Made by a program: the position numbers and the translations under genes. Below the pieces are notes generated by a model, which saw only the letters and a list, made by a program, of their open reading frames with translations, was not told the DNA's origin and did not search any database. DNA of 64,000 nt from Lepidodermella squamata (taxonomy: Eukaryota; Gastrotricha), in assembly GCA_047495785.1 (NCBI GenBank), contig JBLDXI010000032.1, forward strand, positions 1,054,001-1,118,000, given 5' to 3'. Positions 40,970 to 51,437 of the stretch are shown here, in pieces. Every line of letters starts with the position of its first letter. The stretch's first letter is position 1.

Positions 40970-42996
40970 ATGGCTCAGTTTAACCCGGATCTGGCTGCCC
41001 TTCCGGCTCCGCTGTACAACATCCATGGCAATATAGCTACGAATTGGCAAGGAATCGAACCTATGGATATGAATGCTGACGAAGCGGTAAGTGATAGCCT
41101 GATTGCCCTGACTTGCCAGTCATTGTTTCAAATTATTTATGGGCCTCATTCTACAAAAGACAACATTTTGATAGAGATTTAGGACTAGTAAAAATCGAAA
41201 GTTTTGCAGGGTGGCTCATCGTGGTTTTGTTGGATAGGCCATCTTAAATATCGCCGTTTTCAGCTAAATCACAGGCGTAGTCCGCCTAGTAAGGTCATTT
41301 GTCATTATTAGTTTTAGGTCATATAGTTTATATAGCAGCTCAGTCATAAAGGTTGGACAGAGCGCATTTCGAAAATTGAATTTGAAAACTATAAATAGAT
41401 AATATATATAACTCAGAGGCTTTAGTAGGCTCACCACCACAGCGTAGCAGAAATCAACCAAAGTGCAACAAAAAATTTAATACTTTGCAGCACACATTTT
41501 TGCAACACGCGACCTTGCTTTTTAGGCATCAGTGAAACAAGTAAATTCAGGCAGATGTTATCGGGGTCGCGGAATCCGACCGTGGTATTCGTTTAAATTT
41601 CAGGAACGTCGATACCGGGTAAACCGGGTAAAAACGGGTAAAACCGGGGTAAAATATGAAAATCGTCCCTTTCGGTTTTCATATTCGGACTGAGCGTGAA
41701 AAACTACCCCTATCCTATATCTTCTTGGTATATCGCACTTACAAGTTACAGAAATAATTCATGTGTTGCAATTTTATCCTGCTGCAAATTGGTTGTTTTG
41801 TGTTGCGCTTTGTGTGTGCTGTTGCGTTTTGTGAATGCTTTAGTAGGCATTCACATGAACGGGGTCAGTCACGTCGTCTTCGTCGTCTTCAATTTTAGAA
41901 TCAACTTCGGCAAGCAAATGATATCATCCCTAACGATGATCTGAACCTTTGGCGTGGCGACTTTCGTGGCATTGGATTATGCCGCTTGAGTTTTGACATC
42001 ACGCATGGCATTCCGGAGTATCGGCATTGGCAATATGTGATCGCTATGCCGGCAGTTGTGTGCCTTCATTCCACGCGACAAGTTTATGACGTGAGCAAAT
42101 GAAAAGCTTGTTCGTTCAATTATGCAATCATATTCATTCATTTAAAGCTTCCAGTAAATTTGGCTAGGCACTTCAGGGAAGGATTGAACGGGCAAGAATT
42201 AGACACTTACACCAATCACGTTTTCGGGGTTTTCATGGAGACACCGACCGTCGACATACTGATCGGGGTGGTTTTCGCTCAGTTCTATGACCAGCAATCC
42301 ATTGTGAGCAATCGAAAACGCGTGAATTTCCAGTACCTGTACTGTGCCAAGGCTGCTGATCTGCCGCAAGAGCTCACGCAATACGCAAAGTCGGTTTTTG
42401 TTCGTTCGATCCTCAACTTTCTTGATCTTCTTCGCCGCTGTAATTACGAAACTGCGCATTTTACAGCCACGAACGAAACGGACGCTCCGTGGTGCCGTGG
42501 AATTATTGACCAGGCTGTCGACCAGGGGATCGCTATCGATCGCGGAGACGTGGGTGGTCGAATTTACGATTTATGGAACTATTTGAAAAGGACATGCATT
42601 CGAAGAAAAATTGCGACGATTCCCATCTTCCACGGCGACACTCTGCAGCGTGCATTTGAAGGTGACATTGTTAGGCTCACAGAAGCGGGGCAATTCAACG
42701 AAAATAAGATGTGGCTCGCCGTGAACAGAACAACAAGGGCAGAACAATGCCGTAAATTTGTCGCTGAACTTGGGTCACGCAGCCGTGGTGTGGCTGATGC
42801 AGAGCTCGAGCCCTTGTGCAGGCATTTTGAAGCACCCCAAGTCAATCAGGATCAGGAAGCTATTTTTGACAGTTTGGACATTTTTGAAGCGACCTGCGCG
42901 ACTCGATCGTTGACTTTCAACACCGTAGCTCAGGCGAGGTCTTCGACAGATTTTATTATCAGCCAAGGATATTGGACGACTCCAGTAATACGATAG
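40970..42996 (+). CDS. Unrecognised protein, family copy A (three exons)
   Basis: Exons 40970-41086 (donor GTAAGT), 41899-42090 (acceptor TTTTAG, donor GTGAGC) and 42148-42996 (acceptor TTTAAAG) join in frame to give 385 residues with no stop. No signal peptide or membrane span; four short Cys-containing helices' worth of sequence but no motif I recognise. Typical blocks: SNRKRVNFQYLYCAKA, ILNFLDLLRRCNYETAHFTA, CRGIIDQAVD, TRSLTFNTVAQARSSTDFII. Copy B at 55661-59213 is about 60 percent identical and has a matching exon layout, which supports the model. Exon 1 here is 15 codons longer than in copy B. A foldback element starts two bases after the stop. It may be a lineage-specific or element-derived gene; I do not assign a function. 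Confidence 0.72.
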
Positions 42997-42998
42997 AG

Positions 42999-43667
42999 AT
43001 GATAGAGCGCTCACTCGCAGCTAAGAGGGTGGAACGCTATGGGCACGAGATGGTAGGGGATTAATTCATTGTCCTGGGGGATCGATCGATTGCACTTATC
43101 GCTCGATTTCTCGCTTCGATTGCTGGGGCCGCAGCTGGGCGTCGGGTCATTTAAACTTTGAAAGACGACGGATTTTTTGGTACCAAATTTGGTCCAGAAA
43201 TCTGTTCAGAAATGGTTGAAAGGTGGCCGAGAAGTAAAATTGAGACAATCGCATTTCTCTTTCCAGGTAATTAACACCTGAAAACAAGGTGAAATTGAAG
43301 GATGTTTTGCAGCCATTTTGTTCGCCAGGTCGAGACGATCATTTTGACACCTGATTTAGATCTGCGGACGCCATATTTCGATCGCTACAAATCGAATCCG
43401 AAATTAAAATACCTTTAAAATTTTACTTCTCGGCTGCCTTTCAACCAGTTCTGAAAAGATTTCTGGACCAAATTTGGTACCAAAAAATTCGCCGTCTTTC
43501 AAAGTTTAAATTACCCGACGCCCAGCTTCGAAGCGAAAAATCGAGCGATAAGTGCAATCGATCGAATTGTAATTAGTTCAGTTTTTTCCGCCAGGACAAT
43601 GAGTTAATCCTACCATCTGGTGCCCATAGCGTTCCACCCTCTTAGCTGCGAGTGAGCACTCTATCAT
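42999..43667 (+). mobile_element. Foldback element, ~250 bp inverted arms
   Basis: The left arm (ATGATAGAGCGCTCACTCGC ... GGTACCAAATTTGGTCCAG ... GAGAAGTAAAATT) returns as its reverse complement in the right arm (... GCGAGTGAGCACTCTATCAT). The arms differ by scattered substitutions and a few indels; roughly 130 bp lie between them. No open frame and no clear target duplication. It starts two bases after the stop codon of copy A, so a read-through transcript would carry a long hairpin. Confidence 0.75.
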
Positions 43668-45196
43668 TACTATGAGTAACACTGCAAACGGTGACGTGTA
43701 ATAGAGTGAACAGCTCTAACTTCGGACAGTGCTCAAATTCGGACGTCCAAAATTGGAGCCATCGCGTTGCTCAGTTTGCGGCGATTAAAACACTATAATT
43801 AAACTCTTTACGCGCTTTATTTTGCGACGCAACAATGATTGATGAATCAAAACTGAAAAATAAAAATACGTATTTTCATTTTCGTGATGTTAGGTAATTC
43901 AAGCTATTGCTTTCAACTTGAAAATTCAACTGAAATCAAGTTGGTAATGATGCAAAATGATACAAATTTGATTACTAAATTCGGTAAACCCAGATTTCCG
44001 GCCGCTTTTGCCTTGTTCTTGGCGGACACCAGAGGTCCGCATGTCTATCACTTGCATTTCACGTGGGACTCATTCCAAGGCAATAATTTGGGGTTTTCAA
44101 AGATGTTAGCCGTTTTACAGAAAAATTGGCTGCATCAGTTAAATTGACTTCAAGAAGTATTAAAATCTAAAAATTCCTGTCAGACCTAACCTATTCTATA
44201 GTTCATAGTTCAGGTTTCATCATTTCACAATTCTGTGAAGCTTTTTAAGTCAGTTTGCATCTTTTGGGCTTTGAGGCGTCTTTTTAACAACTTTCAAAGC
44301 GGGAAAATGATAACTTAATTTTAATCTCATTTGAAGCAGAAAATAACCAAATTTTTTTAACAGCTAGCGAAAATCGTTTGAGGACCACTGACTAAAGTTA
44401 CCATAGTGTGCACAAGACCGAAGTCACTTACACATCTGGACCATTTCTGGACGACCATTCCTTTCGACGAAATTCCCGCCGCTGGCTCAACCGACGGGGT
44501 CAGTGAAAGATAACGATTCGAGCAGGAAATCAGAAAGGAGCACCGAAGTCCGTCGCCCCACTTTGAAATCTGCAGCACACGCGCGCAGCACAATTCTTAA
44601 TCCCGCGCTCAATTTTAAGGTGTGCAGCCCAAATGTGTACTTTTCTCTATTCCTCCAAAGCGCTTATGGCACAGCGTTTCGCCGCGACATCTCAGTGGCA
44701 GGGTTCGATTCCAGAGTGCAAATTTTTCAAAAATGCGATTGCGAGAAGTAACTTTTTACAAGTATTGTCGCTGGGGCAGTGTTCGAAGCACAAGCACAAG
44801 CGGATGGGCAGTGTTCGATGAGCCAGGCGAACAATATTTTTCTATCACGTATTTTTTTAATTTCGACCGGCGGCGGCCGGCTGGTTTTCTATTGCTAGGC
44901 CCCGCCAGCGCAAAACAGGGTCAACGGTCAGTTCTAGAAAATGAATGTTTTTTATGCCAATTTAATCATCTATCGATTGAATATAGGGTTCTCGCTCGAA
45001 AAATTGAAAGGGAAAAAGTTTCACGCGCACTGAAAAATAAGGGCGGGTGACCTCACGCGAGCGCACCACCAAGTAAAATTATGCACGTAAAATTTTTGAT
45101 TCTCAAATTTCAATTGTAAGAAATTTATATTCAATCGATAGAGAATTTAATTGACGTCATTTTGAACTTCTGACATCTTTTGACTGGGATCGTTTA
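43668..45196 (+). other. Accessory DNA without a recognised gene
   Basis: 1.5 kb. Short open frames (for example 43884-44147 and 44622-45050) have no family features. 44949-44987 is an exact 39 bp copy of 49382-49420. GGACAGTGCTCAAATTCGGA-type words near 43720 resemble the ends of the element at 40152-40868. Confidence 0.45.
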
Positions 45197-45268
45197 ATGG
45201 CTCATTTAAATGCCGATCTAACTTGGCTTAACGACAACGATCTGTTTCAAATGGATGCCGAAGTCGCA
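45197..45268 (+). pseudogene. Solo first exon of the unknown A/B gene family (copy 2)
   Basis: 24 codons, ATG then LNADLTWLNDNDLFQMDAEVA, ending directly at a GTGAGT donor, almost the same as exon 1 of copy B (55661-55732). About 250 bp of the following intron is shared too. No exon 2 or 3 follows before the retrotransposon at 45735, so it is a partial duplicate, or an alternative first exon for the downstream gene. Confidence 0.6.
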
Positions 45269-45734
45269 GTGAGTGATAGCCACAGTGATAGTCTGATATA
45301 TGGCTTGCAATAATACCAGTAGATACGCCTTGAATCCAACTTTTACATTAAATTCTCGTTAAATTTGGAATGAGCCAATTTCGAAAAATTATTTTGAAAT
45401 TTTTGGTGAGACTACATAAATCAGAGGCTTTAGGATAGTAGGATAGGTATTCACATAACCGCGATGTCGCATCGTTGTATGAACAACGAATCTTGATAGC
45501 GACTTTTCTTCAATTTGTTGCTTTTAGTCCCAAGACACATGCGCGCCGTAAGTGCGCGCGTGCACAACTTTATCAATTTTAACCCCAGAAATGTGCGAAT
45601 TTCGCATCTGTTTTGTCAGATTTAAAGAATATCATTTCATCTGAAAAAATCGTCATCTATCGATATAAAATGTGCATGGTAGGTAAGGAAAATACGCAGA
45701 TTATGGCTAAATACGAAATACGAAAATACGAACG

Positions 45735-48331
45735 GGGACAGTGGTTGGACTCAGCGATCACTATGGGACAACCTTGGTAATCGAAGACGAAGGAAGCGAG
45801 AAATCTAATGTCAAGGATGTGCGCGTGTTTCGTGATCTTCGAAATATTGACTCAGACCGATTGAATAGCTGCCTAAAAGCAAAACTGGGAAAAATCGACG
45901 ACGACTTATCCGTTGAATGCGAGGCGTACTGGCTGAAACTGAAAACCGCAATTTTGGCCACAATTAACGAAGTCGTCCCGATGATTGTCAAAAAACCTGG
46001 TCGAGCAAACAAGCGAGTGCAGCCAATTATCGATCCTAATCTCTCGCGTCGCCAGCGGCAAAGACTACGGCGCAAGATTCGACGTGCCAAATACTACAAG
46101 CGAGTCAAAGAAGCTGGTCGAGATCCTCGGAAAATATGGCGAGTTATTGGCGAATTCCGACCGAAACCTAAATCTCGTGGTTCGTTTCAAGAACTGGACA
46201 AGGAGAAGTCGTTGATGAAAGCAAATGAATTCAACGTCTTCTTTGCGCACGCCGGTGAGAAGGTCGCCAAGGCGCTCTCAACTAGCCTCAACTATGTCAG
46301 ACGTCGCACAGGATATCAATGCTTCGACTTCAGATTTGTGTCTTTGATCGAAGTTGAGACGGCAATCGACAAGCTTTCTTACAAATCGACTACTGGTTAC
46401 GATGGCGTTCCGGAATGCATCGTGAAAATGGCTAAGTCAACCCTTTCGCCTCACTTTATGAGACTTTTCAACATGGGAATCTCTGAAAACGTTTTTCTTA
46501 GGGATTGGAAAGCATCAATCGTGACCCCTCTTCACAAGTCAGGAAATAGAACAGATGTCGCCAACTATCGCCCGATCTCTATCACATCGCCGGTTGCTCG
46601 AACGTTCGAACGATGCTTAGCTTTTCAACTAAAAGCTCATCTCTCTAAGTTTTGGTCGCCATCGCAGCATGGCTTCCGAGAAAAGCACTCAACTGACACT
46701 TGCGTAGTTCACTGAGGATTGGCGGCAATCTATGTGTAATGGCAAGGTTGTTGCTGCTGTTTCTATCGACTTATCGAAGGCTTTCGATACACTCAACCAC
46801 GCGGGCATTATCGAATCTTTTCGTAGCGCCGGCCTATCACCGTCGGCATTGCAACTGATAGAAAACTACCTTCAAGGTCGCCAACAAGCAACTAAGGTCA
46901 ACAACGAATTGTCTTCATTCGAATCGGTGAATCTCGGCGTTCCACAGGGATCCGTACTTGGACCCCTAATGTTTACGGTTTACGTCAACGAATTGTCAGC
47001 AGTTGTTACTCGCTGCAGAATAAAGCAATACGCCGACGATATCACAATTTACTTTTCAAGCAGAAATGTCAATGAATTACGATCAGTTCTACAGCAAGAG
47101 ATGAATCGTGTTTGCTCATGGCTCAGCAGCAACTCTTTGGCAGTTAATGGGAAAAAGTCGCAGTTTTTGCTTTTGAAATGTGCTATGCCATCCGCGCCGG
47201 ATTTTTCCATCACTATCGGCGACACAGTTATCGGACCATCAAACGTTATGATCACTCTGGGCTTCACCATTGACTGCAAACTTTCCTTCAAAAAACATAT
47301 CAAAGGTGCAAAGAGCAAGGCTCGACGGGGATTGTATGCCCTCAAACTAGCTGCGAAATTCGTCGACCGAAAAACTGCCATCATGATGGCCAATGGCTTG
47401 ATATTCAGCCATATCAATTACGGTGACCTAACCTTAGGTCAGGCAGCACCGACTACTCTAGCAAAGCTTCAGTCAACGGAAGATCGTGCCGTCCGAATCA
47501 TATGCGGCGCTCACTCACTCGCAGATGCGGAGCCTCTTCGCCATCGACTCGGCTGGGTCAACGTTCAACAGAAACACGCCATCCATTTGGCGACATTCAT
47601 CCACAATTGCCTGAATAAACAAGCACCGGCTGCGATTCAAACACTTTTCAAGCTGAACCCGGTCGGCAGCTACTCAACACGTAACACTGAGCCAATGTTC
47701 AAGCCGACGTATTTGTCAGTTCGTGGTACGTTGAGCCTTAGCTATCGCGGTCCCGATCTCTGGAATCAACTGCCTGCAGAAGCTCAAAATGCTGAGTCAG
47801 CTGAAGCGTGCCGCTCAAATGTTTATGCTTATTTTTACGAAAGAAATTCCACTGGTTTATGCCTATGATAAATTCGATACACTATATATTTTTATAATGC
47901 TGCGATGCTGCTTTGTTGTGATGTTATTATGATTTTGTTATTTTACTTAATTCTCATCATTGTTCAATCGCTCACTCTTGCTATATCGTTAGCGACGTTG
48001 AATAACTCGGAATTAAGCTTGTTTACCTCCGTTTCTTGGTGAGAGGTGACAAGTGAAAAGTCTGTTATTTTTGCCTCTTCATTTACGCAAAAAGCCGCTT
48101 TTTACTTGTCAACCGTAACTTTGAAACGGATGTAAACAACCCCAAATCCGAGTTATTCAACGACGCTACCGATATGCACTTAATAACATTTTTTATGTCA
48201 TCATTTGCCAATGTCCTATACCTCTGTAACCTGTCCTGCAATTATCTGTTTCATTTTCAATTCACTATTGTCAAGCTGCTCTCTCTTGGGCGTCATAGCT
48301 TTGAAATAAATAAATAAATAAATAAATAAAT
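45735..48331 (+). mobile_element. 5'-truncated non-LTR retrotransposon (Jockey/CR1-like group)
   Basis: Begins inside the endonuclease domain just before GLSDHYGTT (the SDH motif), runs through the reverse transcriptase and a C-terminal region to 47868, then about 430 bp of 3' UTR and an AAAT microsatellite tail (48304-48331). The missing 5' part and the simple-repeat tail are typical of target-primed reverse transcription. Reverse transcriptase motifs are NYRPISITS, QHGFREKHSTD, SIDLSKAFDTLNH, GVPQGSVLGPLMF and YADDI. Clade placement is by motif resemblance only. Confidence 0.85.
45741..47868 (+). pseudogene. Retrotransposon endonuclease/reverse transcriptase ORF, frameshifted
   Basis: Two frames cover one protein: up to 46715, where QHGFREKHSTDTCVVH meets a TGA, and from about 46710 in another frame, continuing EDWRQSM... 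with SIDLSKAFDTLNH. A single base change of length near 46710 accounts for the break. With the truncated endonuclease, this copy cannot make a working polyprotein. The remaining frame is otherwise free of stops, so the copy is fairly young. Confidence 0.85.
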
Positions 48332-48462
48332 TACTTTAGGAAATATTAACCAGGCACGCTCACTCGCCCAAGTCAATACTGATGCGCACTGTTATCTATC
48401 GCTAATTTTACCGCGCGCGCAGTTGTCATAGAGTAACTTGAACTTTTTGTGTCGGTTTTTAT
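48332..48462 (+). other. Short spacer between retrotransposon and hAT-like element
   Basis: Unremarkable sequence; its last eight bases (GTTTTTAT) form the left target duplication of the next element. Confidence 0.5.
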
Positions 48463-49380
48463 CAGGGTTGCACTATTCACAGATCGCGGTCAATTTATAC
48501 ATGTTTATACGTATAAACTGTTTAAACGTGTAAAAATATATGTTTAAACACTGCATATAAATAATAAGACTAAGGCTCAGATTTCGACGCCTAGCCAAGC
48601 ACCATATTTTTGTTTTCTTACAACAGGACTCACTGCTATCGTAAAACAGATATCACCATTGAATTCCTCGTCAAAAGTTACCCCAGAACGAGTCAAGATA
48701 ACGATTAGCAGCATGTTTCTTAGCTGCCACAGTTAGGTACCTATGATGCAAACCCGCGAGGCAAACGGAATCTAAAGGCGTGATTGCGAAACAATTTTAC
48801 GGTTAGCTGAGCTCTTGCCAACAAAGAAAGTTAACAAAGAAAATGGAAAGGGCCCCGCCGGATCGAATGGCTTTCGCAGAATTCATACCCATCGTCGTTT
48901 CCGAGATAGGATCACTTCCGGTCCAGATTACTTTATTGCAGTAATAAATAATTGATAATTGCCCTAAAGTCTTTTTGCTAGTCGTTTTCTATGACTTATC
49001 TAGGGTAACTTTTGACCAGGAATTCAATGGCGATATCTGTTTTACTATTGCAGTAACCTTAGATTCAGAAAAAGATGCTGATGAAGCTCAAGCACGTTGG
49101 GAACCCTTGTTCATCCTGCGTATATCCCATTACCCAAAAGTCATCTAATACACAATCTGAATACATGTATTATATAGTATAAATCTCGATATGTGATAAG
49201 TTTACAAAATGACGAAATTCCCTCAACTTTCACCTTAGTTTCCTTGTTTTAGTGGTCAAAACCTGCTACGTTTCTGCACCCGTATTTATACATTTTCACA
49301 TGGCACCAAAACTTTATACTGTTTAATCATGTGTTTAAACACGTGTGTTTTTACAGACTGTTTATACAAGTGCAACTCTG
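48463..49380 (+). mobile_element. Non-autonomous hAT-like element with 8 bp target duplication
   Basis: Starts CAGGGTTGCACT and ends AGTGCAACTCTG, imperfect inverted repeats of the CAG..CTG form seen in hAT transposons. Flanked by identical 8 bp GTTTTTAT (48455-48462 and 49381-49388). 918 bp, with no transposase frame. Internal inverted stretches (about 48638-48687 against 49000-49052, for example AAAACAGATATC.CCATTGAATTCC) and subterminal TTTAAACAC words show that it is strongly self-complementary. Confidence 0.82.
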
Positions 49381-50070
49381 GTTTTTATGCCAATTTAATC
49401 ATCTATCGATTGAATATAGGAAGCAAACGCTCTCTGACATGAAGTTTGGCATCCAAAATCGTCGTGATAGTCATGGCGCACTGCCAAAAGCCGGAAATAA
49501 TCTTTAAGCTACCAGCTAGAGTTGTCAGCGAATAGATGACGGCGAGAACCCCTTCAAGTTGGCAAGTTACCCGTCAACTGGGGTGACTTTGACGGTGGGG
49601 TCCCTTTGCCCTGCGAAAATGGGGTGACTTTAGCATAGCAATTCTTCAGGAGAAGCAAAAAAAGAAATCTGAGTTGGAATCTGAGGTGGGGCAAATTAGG
49701 ATGCAGACTCTCAAAGTTTTCAAAGCCCTGTTTTTTGAGGAAAATTTTACGATACAGCTTTGAAATTTATATGGTTGAATAGAGCGTGAGCTACTGCCTT
49801 TTATGACTACAGCCGATGAAAACTCTTTTTGCAACGCCAGGATATAGTGAGGGTCAAAACTGGGAAATTGCCTTGAAAATGTGCTTAAGGAATTTTTTGC
49901 GGAAAATTCTAATAATTTCGGCAGTATTGAAATGGCTTGAGTGTCCAGTCTCTTATTATTTGTCTATGATTACATATAACCTCTCACTTTGCAGTAAGTT
50001 ATTTTATTTCTTATTTGTGGAAGGAAAATTATTACAACGGCAAAGCATCAGAGGCGAAAGTCTGTTTATG
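49381..50070 (+). other. Accessory DNA, upstream of solo exon copy 3
   Basis: Begins with the right copy of the 39 bp direct repeat (49382-49420). From about 49965 it matches the region upstream of copy B exon 1 (ATTACATATAACCTCTC, TTTGCAG, ATTACAACGGCAAAGCATCA), probably promoter or 5' UTR of the unknown gene family. No other gene seen. Confidence 0.5.
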
Positions 50071-50142
50071 ATGGCTCATTTAAATGCCGATCTAACGTGG
50101 CTTAACGACAACGATCTGTTTCAAATGGATGCCAAAGTCGCA
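50071..50142 (+). pseudogene. Solo first exon of the unknown A/B gene family (copy 3)
   Basis: 24 codons nearly identical to the 45197 copy (MDAKVA instead of MDAEVA at the end), preceded by an extra in-frame ATG at 50068 and followed by a GTGAGT donor. Upstream sequence with ATTACAACGGCAAAGCATCA is shared with copies A and B, so a whole 5' unit was duplicated. No exon 2 or 3 follows nearby; it may be dead or an alternative first exon. Confidence 0.6.
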
Positions 50143-50909
50143 GTGAGTGATATAGCCATTGTGATAGTCTGATATCTGACTTGCAATAATACCAGTAGAT
50201 ACGCCTTAAATCCAACTTTTACATTAAATTCTCGTTAAATTTGGAATGAGCCAATTTCGAAAAATTATTTTGAAATTTTCGGTGAGACTACATAAATCAG
50301 AGGCTTTAGGATAGTAGGATAGGTATTCACATAACCGCGATGTCAACGAATCTTGATAGCGACTTTCTTCAATTTGTTGTTAGTTTGATGTTATTATCAG
50401 AACAAATTTACCGAGTGTCTGATCTATAACTTTGTTTTCTCCTGCTAAACTTTTCCTGTCCCAAATCTCAAACTGTCCTAATATTATGTGTTGCTTTTTT
50501 GGGGTCGCTTGTTGGGGTGTCTTCAGTCGGACAGCTCGGTAGCGAATATTAGCGCAGTTAAATGTTATCCGGAATTAATCGAAATTTCAAAAAATTTTAT
50601 TGGTTTAATTTTTATCTCAGTTTTTCCCGCACGGCTATTTATAAATAACGATGAGTCGTACCGAAAGAGAATTCGATCGTTAGATAGCCCGTAAAATTTA
50701 GCACTAGGAAAGGCAGTTAATTCTGCCAGGATGCTTACTTATTATTGTCGCTAAAAATTGACAAGTACTGCGAAATTGAAAAAATTTCAAGTTTTAAGGT
50801 GGATCGAAACAAGTTTTATCGCGCCTATTATAACCAAAAAACTGCGAGGGCTACGACAATGAGCTTAGTCTCGTTCGTTTCGTCTTGAAGCAGCAGTCTT
50901 GAAGTTTGA
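50143..50909 (+). other. Duplicated intron-1 sequence and unassigned DNA
   Basis: 50143-50400 matches the intron following the 45197 copy (TTAAATTTGGAATGAGCCAA, AATCAGAGGCTTTAG). The rest, up to the Peter pan fragment, shows no gene. Confidence 0.5.
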
Positions 50910-50989
50910 AGCAGCGGCTGAAAATGCGGTGAAAAATCCCGCCGACCCGACTATGGAGAATCACACATGAAGCTAACCGGGTCGATTTA
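50910..50989 (+). pseudogene. PPAN: Peter pan/SSF1 gene fragment 1
   Basis: About 80 bp matching the Peter pan exon near 38130-38205 (GCAGCGGCTGAAAATGCGG ... AAGCTAACCGGGTCGATTT) with a few substitutions and a 2 bp insertion (CACACATGA for CACATGA) that breaks the frame. Same orientation as the parent gene. Confidence 0.85.
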
Positions 50990-51401
50990 CCGTTGTTTGT
51001 GGCGAAAAGGGCACTTGGGGCGATTTGGCCGAAAATTGAAGTCATCACATTACTTTTAATAGCTCATAGATCTCTGAAAAAATTGGTGCAGATAATCTTC
51101 AACAGACTCCCTACACCTGTAAAAAATGTTCAGCCATTGATGTCCCAAAATGAGGTCACGGCAACCCAGTATTTACAGGTAAGTTTAGGCGAGTAAAAAC
51201 GACCCATATGAATTGAATTATCTGTAACCAATCGAAAGGCTTTGAGTTCAGATGACATTTTTTCCCTCCACCATTTCCTTTGGTGATAACAAGGAAAAAA
51301 ACCGCGACTCGAGGCTCGAGGCGATGCACAGGTATGGCCAGGTAATTGCGCCCAAAGTGCCCCATGGTAAAATCAAATAATGGGGCGAATTGGTCTTTTG
51401 A

Positions 51402-51437
51402 CAAGGCCGAGGATGAGGCCGGCAGCGAGCCGGAGGC
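51402..51437 (+). pseudogene. PPAN: Peter pan/SSF1 gene fragment 2
   Basis: 36 bp matching Peter pan near 38835-38871 (AAGGCCGAGGATGAGG, GGCAGCGAGCCGGAGG), in the same order and orientation as fragment 1 but 493 bp instead of ~705 bp apart. The intervening DNA does not look like Peter pan. Confidence 0.75.

Noticed and set aside
42155-42177. CTTCCAG or CTTCAG as the exon 3 acceptor of copy A
   Set aside because: Both give the wrong phase (a stop or a shifted frame); TTTAAAG at 42147 keeps the frame and is conserved in copy B.
44690-44730. GGTTCGATTCC, a tRNA T-loop-like word
   Set aside because: No D-arm, anticodon arm or acceptor pairing upstream; chance match.
44622-45050. 142-codon frame in accessory DNA
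   Set aside because: No motif, odd composition, and it crosses a dispersed 39 bp repeat; probably chance.
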